Made by a program: the position numbers and the translations under genes
In this document: in pieces, positions 54,298 through 64,000 of the stretch
How positions within the stretch are numbered: the first letter of the stretch is position 1
How the letters are laid out: each line of letters opens with the position of its first letter
Notes under the pieces: model-generated
The model's input: the letters and a program-made list of their open reading frames with translations, nothing else
Database searches by the model: none
What the model was told of the DNA's origin: nothing
Source of the DNA: Glebionis coronaria
Lineage: Eukaryota > Streptophyta > Magnoliopsida > Asterales > Asteraceae
Direction of reading: 5' to 3'
NCBI GenBank assembly: GCA_025667525.1
Contig: CM046878.1
Coordinates: forward strand, 404,791,275-404,855,274
DNA length: 64,000 nt

Positions 54298-54786
54298 ATT
54301 CCGAATAGGGAATCTGGGGTTGTGTCTATTCGGAATATTTCTAATATTCCGAGTAGGGTTTTCTCTTTCTTGGTTATTCGGAATATTTCTGTTATTCCGA
54401 GTAACGCTTCTTTCCAAATATTCCGAATAAGTGTTCTGTTTAAAAATATTCCGCATAAGCTGACTTCCATTTCCTCTATTCGGAATATTTTCCATATTCC
54501 GAATAGTCCCAGCATTCCGAATAGCTTTAACTTTCCGCATAGGACTTCTTCCAAATTATTCCGCATAGGGCATTTTTCATTTATTCCGCATAAGGCTAAT
54601 TATTCCGAGTAAGGGACTTTTTCCGAATAGAGTACTTTTTCCGCATAGCAGTATTATTCCGAATAGAGCTTCTTCCAAATCATTCCGCATAGGTGAAACA
54701 TTCCGCATAAGGCTTTTGTTCTGCATGGCATTAACTATTCCGAGTAAAGGGAACTTTCCGAATAGAGCAGTATATTCCGCATAGGG
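54298..54786. repeat. ATTCCGNRTA word array in element C LTR
   Basis: About twenty-two copies of the word TTCCGAATA, TTCCGCATA or TTCCGAGTA (four or so on the opposite strand as ATTCGGAATA) occur in 489 bp at irregular spacing of roughly 15-35 bp, separated by unrelated AT-rich bases. Confidence 0.92.
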
Positions 54787-55064
54787 ATCCAGAATTGAGT
54801 TTTCCATACAGTGTTGAGGTACTTATTCTCAGTTATAATTTTTAGTTTAATTTAATTACTTCTAGTTCTTACATTTTAGTAGATTTAGACCAAAGCCCCC
54901 CCTTTTAAGTCACCAATTACAATGATTCCACTTTTGACCGTGATCGATTCGAGAAGATACCGAGAACGAAACAACGATATATATCAATTGGGTACGAGCA
55001 ACGCAAAGAGAGATCTTGCAAGCAAAAACCTTTTTATTAACCAACCAAAAGTCAGTTATTAAAA

Positions 55065-55082
55065 TGGCGCCGCTGCCGGCTC
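55065..55082 (+). other. Primer-binding site, tRNA-Asp type, element C
   Basis: TGGCGCCGCTGCCGG, the same variant as in element B. The following bases CTC depart from the consensus. Confidence 0.9.
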
Positions 55083-55268
55083 TTTTCGTAAGGATCAACG
55101 GTTTCTTGTGAGAACAATTGGATTTTGGGATCCGTTCTTTCGGGAACGTTATTTTCAAGCACAAAAATTTTCAAAAATCCATAAAAATATAAAATTTTCA
55201 AAAAAACAAAAACAATATAAAACCTATAAAAACCAAAAATATTTTCTCTTGCATTTTCTTTTTAGTGT

Positions 55269-58200
55269 ATGCGTACTCGATCCACGTCTTATTCAGAGCC
55301 CGAGACTCTCGAACAATTAGACATGGCCGGTGTACACAACAACAACAACAATATTCCACCCCCCCCCACACAACAACAACAATAATAACCCACCCCACCA
55401 AAACATGAATAATCTACCTTTACCCGACTTACGCACCATGGAGGAGCTATGTCAACCCACGATGAACGGACGTGGAGGCCCGATTGCACCGATGCATGTC
55501 ACGGCTCAGGAGTTTTCATTAAAGCATCACATGATCCAGCAAGTACAAACGAATCCATTTCGCGGAATTCCGGATGATGATGCCAACAAACACCTCGACA
55601 AATTCATAACCATTACCCAAACCATGAAATCCCTCGGTGTTTCTATGGATGACCTTCGCCTCCAACTCTTTCCTCACTCGCTTTCTCACCATGCCGAAAA
55701 ATGGTTTGACCGTCTTCCTAAGAATTCTATTCATACGTGGAATGACATGACTCAACGCTTTTTATCGCGCTACTTTCCCCCATCCATGGTCATGAGCCTT
55801 CGTAACCAAATTAGTGGATTCATGCAAGACAATGATGAATCACTTTTTGATGCTTGGGAACGGTACAATGATTTGATCGACCGCTATCCTAATCACAATA
55901 TGCTCCCCGTCACTCTCATTGATACCTTCTACAATGGTCTCACTTTTCGTGATCGTGACACGATCAACGCCGCCGCCGGTGGTACTTTTATGAAAAGGAG
56001 ACCGGAAGAGTGTGGAGAGTTGATTGAAAACATGACTACTCACCATAAGAATTGGGATTCTTCCGCATCCTCAAGATCTAATCAGAGAGTCAATGTTTCA
56101 TCTACTTCTTCCACCACCAACTCGTCTGTTTTGGAACGTGCTATTCTTGATATTAACAAAAGTCTCCAAATTTTGACTTCTAACCAAACCCAACAAGCTA
56201 AAGCCATTGCTATTTCTTGTGACACATGTGGTGGTCCTCATTCCTACAATGAGTGTCCTTCTACTCACGGAAATTATTCTGAAGACGTTAACGCAGCATA
56301 TGGTACTTATCCCACGGGAGGCTATCAAGCTCGCCCTCAAGGAGACCGTAACTTGCTAAGTTATCGCTCCAACAATTATCTTGCTCCTCCCGGTTTCCCT
56401 CCTGCAAACCAAAACCAACAACAAAGCTATAACCGAAACAACCAATCCCAACCTCGTGCTCAAAATCAATATCAATCCCAAAGAAACACCTACCCAACTC
56501 AAGGAAATTCTCAAGCTTACCAAGCTCCACCTCTCAATCAACCGATGGCAGTGAATCCCGACGTCGAGTCGTTCATGAAGACTAATCGTGAGATGGTGAC
56601 GAATCTTCAGAGTCAGTTTGTCAACTTGAAGAATGACATGGTGAAACAAGGAAGCGATATTCGAGCCGAGCTAAGGAATGATATGGCCAAACACAGCGAT
56701 GCTATTAATGCCAACATGCAAAACTCTTTTAATAATCAAGCTCTTCACCTTCGTGATATGATTGGTTTGCTCATCCAAGGTAATCAACCCTCTTCTTCGG
56801 GTACTCTTCCGAGTAATACCGTTGCGAATCCAAGAGGGGAGATGAAATCAATCACCACTCGTAGTGGAAAAGGTTATATGGAACCCGAGCTTCCTACACC
56901 TCCACCCGTGATTGTGAACAAGGAAACCGAGCAACTTTCCTCACCTCCTTCACCTTCTATCCCCATTTCCCCACCACCCATGGTTGTGAGTGATCCTATT
57001 CCCTTAAAGCCTTCTTCTTCATCCAATATACCTTATCCTTCAAGGTTGAGGAAAGAGAAGCAAAAGAGCAAGGATGATATTCAGGTTTCAAACTTCCTAA
57101 AAATGTTTAAACAATTGAATTTTAACATCTCCTTTGCCGAGGCTCTCGCTCACATGCCCAAATACGCTAAGATGTTTAAAGATCTTCTAAGTGATAAAGA
57201 AAAGCTTCTTGACATTGCTCAGACCCAACTTAATGAGAACTGCTCCGCAGTGCTCTTAAGGAAATTGCCCACCAAACTTGGTGATCCGGGTCGCTTCTTG
57301 ATTCCTTGCAACTTCCCGGGAGTAGAGAATTGCATGGCCTTAGCCGATCTAGGTGCCAGTATAAACTTAATGCCTTTAAGTGTTTGGAAGCAATTATCTC
57401 TCCCCGAACTAGTCCCCACTAAAATGACTTTGGAATTAGCCAACCGTACGGTTGCTTATCCAGTGGGGATAGCCGAAGATGTCTTTGTTGGCGTTGATAA
57501 ATTTACCTTCCCGGCGGATTTTGTCGTCGTTGACTACGAGATGGATCCTCGTGTTCCATTAATCGTTGGACGTCCATTCCTGAGGACCGGTCGCACTCTC
57601 ATTGATGTAGCCGCAGGCGAATTAATCATGAGAGTTGGTGACGATCAAATTGTCTTCAACATGGGTAAGATTTCTCAGCAACCTTATTCATATGAGAGTG
57701 TTAATGCTATTGATGTTCTCGATGAGGCTTGTGAAGAACATTTTCATGATGCTTGCAAAAGTACTCTCTCTTCTCTACCCAATGTTGAGACCGTTGCCTC
57801 AATTGCTCCGGCATTGAATCCTTTTGGAGAAAGTGACTTGGATGAGTTCGAAGCTAGCTTGGGTCCTCTCGACATTAAGTATGATAATTCGTCCACCAAT
57901 TGGGATGAAGATATTCGTACTATTGAGAGACTTCTCAATGAGGACCCATTGTCCCCTTCTACTCCTAAAGAGGTGACTAATGATGATCCATCGTTAGTTT
58001 CACCATCTACTGAGGATCCTCCTACTCTCGAGCTTAAGGACCTACCGCCTCATCTTGAGTACGTTTTCCTAGAAGACGACGAGAAGTTACCGGTCATCAT
58101 CGCAAAGGATCTGAAAGAAGACGAAAAAGCCCGACTTGTCGCTGTGTTGAAGAAGCATAAAAGAGCTATCGCTTGGAAAATCTCCAACATCCGTGGAATT

Positions 58201-59630
58201 GATCCTCATTTCTGCACACATAAAATTCTCATGGAGGACGACTTTAAGCCCACTATTCAAAGCCAAAGAAGGGTGAATCCTAAAATCCATGACGTCATCA
58301 AAAAAGAGGTTATCAAACTTCTTGATGCGGGTATGATTTACCCTATTTCGGATTCACCATGGGTTAGTCCAGTCCATTGTGTGCCTAAGAAAGGCGGAAT
58401 TACCGTTGTGCCCAATGCAAACAACGAGTTGATTCCTACCCGTCTCGTTACTGGGTGGAGAGTTTGTATAGACTACCGCAAACTCAATGATGCCACGAGA
58501 AAGGATCATTTCCCTCTACCTTTTATGGACCAAATGCTTGAACGTCTAGCGGGTAATGAATATTACTGCTTTCTGGATGGTTTCTCGGGTTATTTTCAAA
58601 TACCCATCGATCCCCAAGATCAAGAGAAGACAACATTCACTTGTCCCTATGGCACATTTGCTTACAAAAGGATGCCTTTTGGCTTATGCAATGCCCCCGG
58701 GACTTTCCAAAGGTGCATGTTGGCTATCTTCCATGACATGGTTGAGCAAACCATGGAAGTCTTCATGGATGATTTCTCGGTCTTTGGGGATTCCTTCTCT
58801 TCTTGCCTTGCCAATTTGGAACGTATGCTTAAGCGGTGCGAAGACACTCGCCTTGTTCTGAATTGGGAAAAATGCCATTTTATGGTAAAAGAAGGCATTG
58901 TGCTAGGACACAAAATCTCTAAGGCCGGTCTTGAAGTCGACCGTGCTAAAGTTGATGTCATAGCCAAATTACCTCCACCTTCAACCGTGAAGGGTGTGAG
59001 AAGTTTTCTGGGTCATGCGGGCTTCTATCGTCGATTCATTAAGGATTTCTCTAAAATCGCTCGCCCGATGACCCACCTCTTGGAAAAGGATACTCCTTTT
59101 ATCTTTTCTAAAGAGTGTCTCGAAGCCTTCAATCTTCTCAAGGACAAGCTAACTAAGGCACCGGTCTTAGTTACCCCTAATTGGGAGCTACCCTTTGAAT
59201 TGATGTGCGATGCTAGCGACTTCGCTATTGGTGCGGTTTTGGGACAAAGGATCAACAAACATTTCCAACCAATCCACTATGCTAGCAAAACAATGACGGG
59301 GGCTCAATTGCATTATACAATGACCGAAAAAGAGATTTTAGCTGTTGTCTATGCTTTTGAAAAATTCCGCCCCTATCTTGTTTTATCCACCACCATCGTA
59401 TACACGGACCATTCCGCGTTGAAGTACTTGATGACTAAGAATGATTCTAAGCCAAGACTTCTCCGCTGGGTTTTACTCCTTCAAGAATTCAACATTGAAA
59501 TTCGTGACAAGAAGGGTGCTAAAAACCTGGCCGCGGATCATCTGAGCAGACTTGAGGATCCATATCAAGGGGACCATCCGAACAAAGAGATCAATGACTC
59601 TTTTCCCCTTGAGACCTTAATGTCTATAAA
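55269..59630 (+). CDS. Element C gag-protease-RT-RNase H polyprotein (3'-truncated)
   Basis: The likely original start is the ATG at 55269 (MRTRSTSYSEPETLEQLDM, matching the start of element B gag). A C9 run at about 55359-55367 puts this one frame off the long frame that is open from 55330 and continues for over 1,430 codons to the junction at 59630. Rough codon positions from 55330: gag 20-250 (CQPTMNGRGGPI, LQLFPHSLSHHAEKWFDRLP); knuckle CDTCGGPHSYNEC near 300; linker; protease ALADLGASINLMPL near 670; RT from about 960 (WRVCIDYRKLNDATRKDHFP) with EVFMDDFSVFG near 1145; RNase H with CDASD, TEKE, YTDHS and AADHLS all present. Integrase is missing because of the Tekay-3 insertion. The frame reads about 23 codons into that LTR before stopping at 59700. 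Confidence 0.93.
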
Positions 59631-62230
59631 TGTCACACCCCACCATGGCGGAACATGGGGCGCGACGTATGGATATCATCACACCATGGCGTGTCTATAG
59701 AGATAACTATATGAAATAAGAAATGTCGTAAAAATGGTGACACGAAGGTCATGACAATATCTCAATAATGCAGGAGTCTAGGTAAGTAGGTAACAGTCCT
59801 ACCTCTTACCCAAGACAATCAAATATCACAAACAAAACAAACATATAGGTGCCAACAATATCACTTATTAAAAGAACAATCAAATAAAACTAAGAAGGAA
59901 ACGGGGATTCTCCTTCTATATGCAATCCTATGCTTCTCCCATCCTAGCCACTTATTTTCTCATGCTTAACCATAGTATCACCTGAAAGAGACACTAAAAC
60001 ACGTCAACATAAAGTTGGTGAGAGTCATAGGTTTAGACTCCAACGCTAAATCAGTTACAAGCTGTGAATAACAATCATCAAGAAAAGAACATATGGACAA
60101 TGTGTTACAATTATGTATTAACAACTATCAATCAAGACCAATCATACCAAACCAATCCAAGGCTCCTACCTTGCCAAACAACATCATGGTACCTTAGATG
60201 ATCACCCTATGTACCTATCCCAAGGCCACTACCTTGGCAAACCACAAGGCCACTACCTTGTCAAACCACAATAACTGAGACGACACGTGTCCCCCGATCC
60301 AAATCATACACAATCAAAAATCACATAGCAGTTAATCACATAATGTACACACAAGTCCATCACAAACCATAAAAACATTCACAGCAACAATTTAGAAATA
60401 ACTCAACATAGTGTCTCTTCCATCCTATCTGGAAGTCAAAATCAATATTAAACATGGGACTATGAAACTCACCTGATAGCTCCTTCACACGTCCTTGCAC
60501 TAGCAACAAGCTAACAAACCAAAAACACGAAATCAATAAACGAACCAATCACTAAGATGGCTCATTAACCTATGATGGACATCTAGCATATTCTCACATA
60601 TATACCTCATTAATAAGCTCTAATTACCCCAATACCCTTCCTTAACAAGTCCTTAACTTGGTTAAGTTTAATAACTAACCCGTTCGTATTTTACCCAAAA
60701 CAGTCCCAGTTTTAGGTCTCAAAACTTTAGGTCAAACGCACACTTAAACCTACCCATGGTTTCTTTAAAAGGAATATTCATACCCTTACATATGTTGGCT
60801 AACACCTCCCACTTGCCCTAACCTTAAAGCTACTGTTAAGGCCCCGATATATATATATCTACTTTTGTCATTCCAGATTTCCTGATTTTAAACGTACTAA
60901 AAGTTTGTTACCATTAAGGGGTCTTACCCTAAACCACCACCTTAGCCCAAGTGCATATATTAACTACAATATATAAACCGTCTCTCACGTTCGTGAGAAG
61001 ATCCCAATGCAACCCTAAGTGCCCCAAACAACCCAAAACTTAAAAAGAAAACAGGCTGAATTCAAAACTGTTTTGACCTCCGACTGTTGTAACCTGTTTT
61101 TGACCCAATTCCCGACCTCCAATTTAGTTCTCGTTTCTTGCATTGGAAAGCAACTTCAAATATCTTTCCAGGGGTACTTATATCGTAAAATAAGAGTTTA
61201 TAGAACTCCCGATATGATCAAAACAATTGACTAAATATCTGCCCAGTTTTTAAAAACGGGTTTAAACAAATTGAACTAATTAATTACCCATAACCCCATC
61301 TAATACAAGCCCTAGATTATATGATCATCATATTATGATTATAACATCATTAATTTACTGATTTTATATAAACCCTAACCCTAATCCATCATAAGAATGA
61401 TTAAGAAATCATTAAAACAATTAAATTAAAAAGGGATTAAAGACTTTACCTTCGATTTATGAAAACCCCAAAAAAATATGAAGAACCCTAATTTTTGTGA
61501 AACCCACGAATTTAATTTTTCTCCAGGGGATAGATAATGAATTTTGGTTGTGTACAAAATAATATATAGGGTATGGGTGAATCCTAGTCCAACCCAAAGC
61601 CTACTTTCCTTTTTTTTTCCTTTTTTTCCTTTTTTTTCTCTTCTAAACCGACCCAAACACCCCTAATTTCGTTTTTTCCTTTATTTTTTTTCTTTTTATT
61701 GTTAATTAATACCTTATTAATATTACCTTAATTTACCTTAATTTATTACAGCTCTTAAAGCTTCCAAAACCCCAAAACCGTAAAACTAGTCAATTTTACG
61801 CGTTTTATCGTAAAAGACGTAAAATATACACTTTTAAAAAAAATCTCAAATTTTTAAATAAACTTTATAACTATGTCCTAAATGACTTAAAACCATCCCA
61901 AAAAATAATCATATGGCTAATTACCTTATCCGAGACCTCTAAATGCTAAACCGTAAGTCCTAAAAAAAATACACTATTACTATAATACTTATACGTATAC
62001 GTAACCACCAAAATATCACCATTTCATTTCATAGTCACTAATTGTGATCTCATGAACATGAATTAACCGTTTCTCGATTTACTTATGAGTACTCTATACT
62101 CATAAACGATAATCACACCAACCTCGTTCACACAAAGTAAACACGTAAGCACAAAAATCAAGTAGTCACACATAAAATAACCTAAAAGTAAGACCAAGTG
62201 ACGAACCTCAAAACCACGGTTGTCAGATCA
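59631..62230 (-). repeat. 3' LTR of Tekay-3 (about 2.6 kb)
   Basis: The left edge is TGTCACACCCC (minus-strand end GGGGTGTGACA), placed exactly where element C homology stops. It shares the GTCAACATAAAGTTGGTGAG block (about 60003) with the other Tekay-like LTRs. On the minus strand the start is either TGATCTGACAACC (62230) or TGACAACC (62225); the first puts it right after a pure purine run. No gene inside; frames up to 76 codons carry no motif. Confidence 0.75.
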
Positions 62231-62242
62231 CTCCCTCCTAAT
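62231..62242 (-). other. Polypurine tract of Tekay-3
   Basis: On the minus strand TTAGGAGGGAG directly precedes the LTR start, and GGGACGAGAT upstream of it resembles the end of Tekay-type pol frames. Confidence 0.6.
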
Positions 62243-64000
62243 AGAAATCTCGTCCCAAGATTTACTCCTTAGGATCAACACACAAACAACAAATCACACG
62301 AGGATACTTGTTCTAAATGAACTCCCCTCATTTCCACGTGAACTTTAGTTCAAGTTTCAAGATACCACATGTACAAACCAAAAATAATTAAACCCATTGC
62401 CAAACTCTTGACCTCACAGTCAATAAATCTTGACTCTTTGATAAAACAAAGACTCTTATTAGCACAAAACCCGAATAACCGGACATGCAAATATGCATCC
62501 TCAAACAACATTTACCAATCCCAATACATGAAATGTATCATGTATACAACTCATTTCCCCCAGGTAATTCTATGCTCATAAGCTAATGGTCCGATCTTTC
62601 CAAAGATCTTATATGGACCTACAAAACTCTACATCAACTCTTCTATTTTACCAAAACATACCACCCGCTACTATAGGTGAAACTTCATACATAACTCTGT
62701 CACTAACTCTAGTGGTTTCCTCCTTTATTCCCTACATCCTCATTAATAGGGAACATGCCCCTCTCACCGGTGACTCTCTCCTTGTAGGAGACTTCTTGCT
62801 GATGTAACACGTTCTCCAACTATCTCTAAACCTCACGCCAATGCTCTAGGCATCTTTCTCAATTACCCCTATAATATACTCATACCAACCATTACTCTAT
62901 CAACGGTATACTACGCTTGCTTTCCATCGTTTCTTCCCTTGCCATAATCCTTCATAAGGCATTCCATACATATTAGGCTAACTTTTACACAAAACTTCCT
63001 ATCCCATCGCATCTGTACGCAATCCTTACAATTTCTCGACTATGTGACTTCTCATCCCTCTTGAAATATGTGATGAATTAGGCAGTCTATCGACTATCAC
63101 CCTACTCTCATCGTACTTATTCCTCAACCCAATTATGCATCCCTTTCACCAACTTCGTCCTTACATCGCCCTTTCTAAGCTAATCCTATCTATGTAGGAA
63201 GTATAGTCTACGTCCCTTTTCTCCATATGATTATCCAAGCCACGCAACATACGTGTTGACGCGTTCTCTGCTTTAGACAACTCAACTCCTGCAACCTACA
63301 TCCTTCATCCAAACCACCTATTACGTCATCCATATAGTTCAAGTTCGTCTCAGCTTCACTTCATTCTTCTTATTCCATGTCTCATCAACCATGCTTGCCT
63401 TTCCCAGATGGTACTTGGCCTTGCAATTTTCTTTCATCACTTAACTTCACCCATCACCTTTGCCAAATGTTCAATCAAGATGACTGAATATGTGTTGGAG
63501 ACGTTATGATCCGTATAGATCATTCTCCACGTCTCGTACACCAAATGCCTCTAGCATTCTAGGCAGATATAACAGTCTAGCTCCACTAACTAAGTCTATC
63601 CAGTTCTTCCAAATCTTCAGTTCCTGCAACGTATAAGCGATCGCCTTTCTTTGTCGTCCTCGTACGCGTCCAAATCCCTGTTCCACGTATTGTCATGCTT
63701 TGCGAATTCATCTAGTCCTTCCGATAATGCCAAGATCTGCTCATCATCCAATCCACCTCTTCAGCCTCCAAAATGCTTCCTCGTCCTTCTTCACTTCACC
63801 CCTTGCTGGTTCCACGATATGCCATCATCTCTGACTACTAGTCCTGGCCAACTAAATCCTAAAACTCACACTTGAAAATCTCACGTTTCATTTCCTTTAC
63901 TAACAACTCCAAAACCAACAAATAATTCGCCTCATCCTCCTTCTAAGATTTGAGTAGATCAAGATGTCGTCGATGCTCCCGATGACAACTCGTTTATATA
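62243..64000 (-). pseudogene. Tekay-3 pol remnants (RNase H, integrase), heavily decayed
   Basis: On the minus strand several short stretches align in order with a gypsy pol: KAIAYTLQELKIWK near 63650 (compare the RNase H block KVIAYASRQLK), VIVDRLPNSSHI near 63080 (integrase VDRLTKSAHF block), and IFGKIG with CIHDTFHVL near 62550-62620 (integrase C-terminal part). Stops and frame changes separate them, so no frame longer than 75 codons remains. The order agrees with a minus-strand element whose 3' LTR is on the left. Confidence 0.6.

Larger units (their letters stand above)
53437..55062 (+). repeat. Element C 5' LTR (about 1.63 kb)
   Basis: Starts TGATAGGTGTGAAAACACCC, whose first bases form a hairpin (GGTGT-GAAA-ACACC). 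The end is placed just before the PBS, where the usual CA appears mutated (TTATTAAAA). The TATA box is at 53873-53880. A word array occupies 54298-54786. The body is largely different from the LTR of element B apart from the first stretch and TATA region. Minus- and plus-strand frames at 54212-54807 are readings through the word array. Confidence 0.8.
53437..59630 (+). mobile_element. Element C: Athila-like Ty3-gypsy with near-intact coding region, 3' part outside
   Basis: It has the 5' LTR (53437 to about 55062), a tRNA-Asp type PBS, and gag-protease-RT-RNase H up to 59630, where a Tekay-like LTR interrupts it before integrase. Apart from the gag-start frameshift the coding region is open and all catalytic residues seen are conserved, so it is young. 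It shares PBS variant, LTR start and gag family with element B. GGCTT (53432-53436) is the expected left target-site copy. Confidence 0.9.
59631..64000 (-). mobile_element. Tekay-3: 3' part of a minus-strand Tekay-like element
   Basis: A 3' LTR (59631 to about 62230) is followed rightwards by a purine-rich tract and by decayed pol sequence on the minus strand. It interrupts element C between RNase H and integrase. The rest of the element lies to the right. ATAAA (59626-59630) is the expected left target-site copy. Confidence 0.75.

Noticed and set aside
1..64000. Window as part of a mitochondrial genome
   Set aside because: Mitochondrial genes are all fragmentary and lie inside a retrotransposon; several nested LTR elements with target-site duplications surround them.

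Overview
This is a plant nuclear DNA window made almost entirely of transposable elements plus one large insertion of mitochondrial-type DNA. I found no intact host gene. The evidence for a plant is: Athila/Tat, Tekay-like and Copia LTR retrotransposons with plant-type primer-binding sites (tRNA-Asp and initiator tRNA-Met); mitochondrial rps4, nad7, ccmFN, cox2 and nad1 fragments typical of a flowering plant; and a plastid atpI fragment embedded among them. The Copia 3' ORF (about 51.4-53.4 kb) and the Tekay gag resemble retrotransposon proteins I associate with Asteraceae. That family-level call rests on memory of protein resemblance and is only moderate.

Layout. 1-1381: 3' end of a plus-strand Copia-like element (PPT and 3' LTR). 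1387-2968: non-coding retroelement-like sequence with a 25-bp minisatellite and a probable minus-strand LTR. 4568-29092: what looks like one minus-strand Tekay/Del-type Ty3-gypsy element with very long LTRs (right LTR complete at about 4.6 kb, left LTR cut at 7375). Its middle (rest of the left LTR, PPT, RT, RNase H, integrase) is replaced by about 13.5 kb of mitochondrial-type DNA (7376 to about 20.9 kb). That insert carries three pieces of rps4, nad7 exon 5, a ccmFN start, a cox2 intron/exon junction, nad1 exon 1, group II intron domain V motifs, a plastid atpI piece, several short duplications and a 16-unit 83-bp tandem array.

Right half: a nested stack of retrotransposons. A Tat-lineage pol fragment (30376-31259) is broken by a Tekay-like LTR (from 31260). 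That is broken by Athila-like element A (from 31836). The 5' LTR of A is broken by a complete minus-strand element B (33616-42780, target-site duplication TTGAA). The pol of A is broken at 49935 by a minus-strand Copia (Copia-2). Copia-2 is broken at 53437 by plus-strand Athila-like element C, whose gag-protease-RT-RNase H frame is largely intact. C is broken at 59631 by another Tekay-like element that runs off the window. The missing halves of these elements should lie beyond the right edge in reverse order.

How the parts may work together: element B has LTRs, a PBS, PPT-like motifs and a gag-protease frame but no reverse transcriptase or integrase, yet it is flanked by a target-site duplication, so it must have been mobilised in trans. 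Element C shares its LTR ends, PBS and gag family and encodes RT-RNase H, so a C-type element is the natural helper candidate. The least explained features are the short-word arrays inside LTRs (GATCGY words in B, ATTCCGNRTA words in C) and palindromic TATAGC-N5-GCTATA sites spaced 145-150 bp apart in the Tekay LTR.
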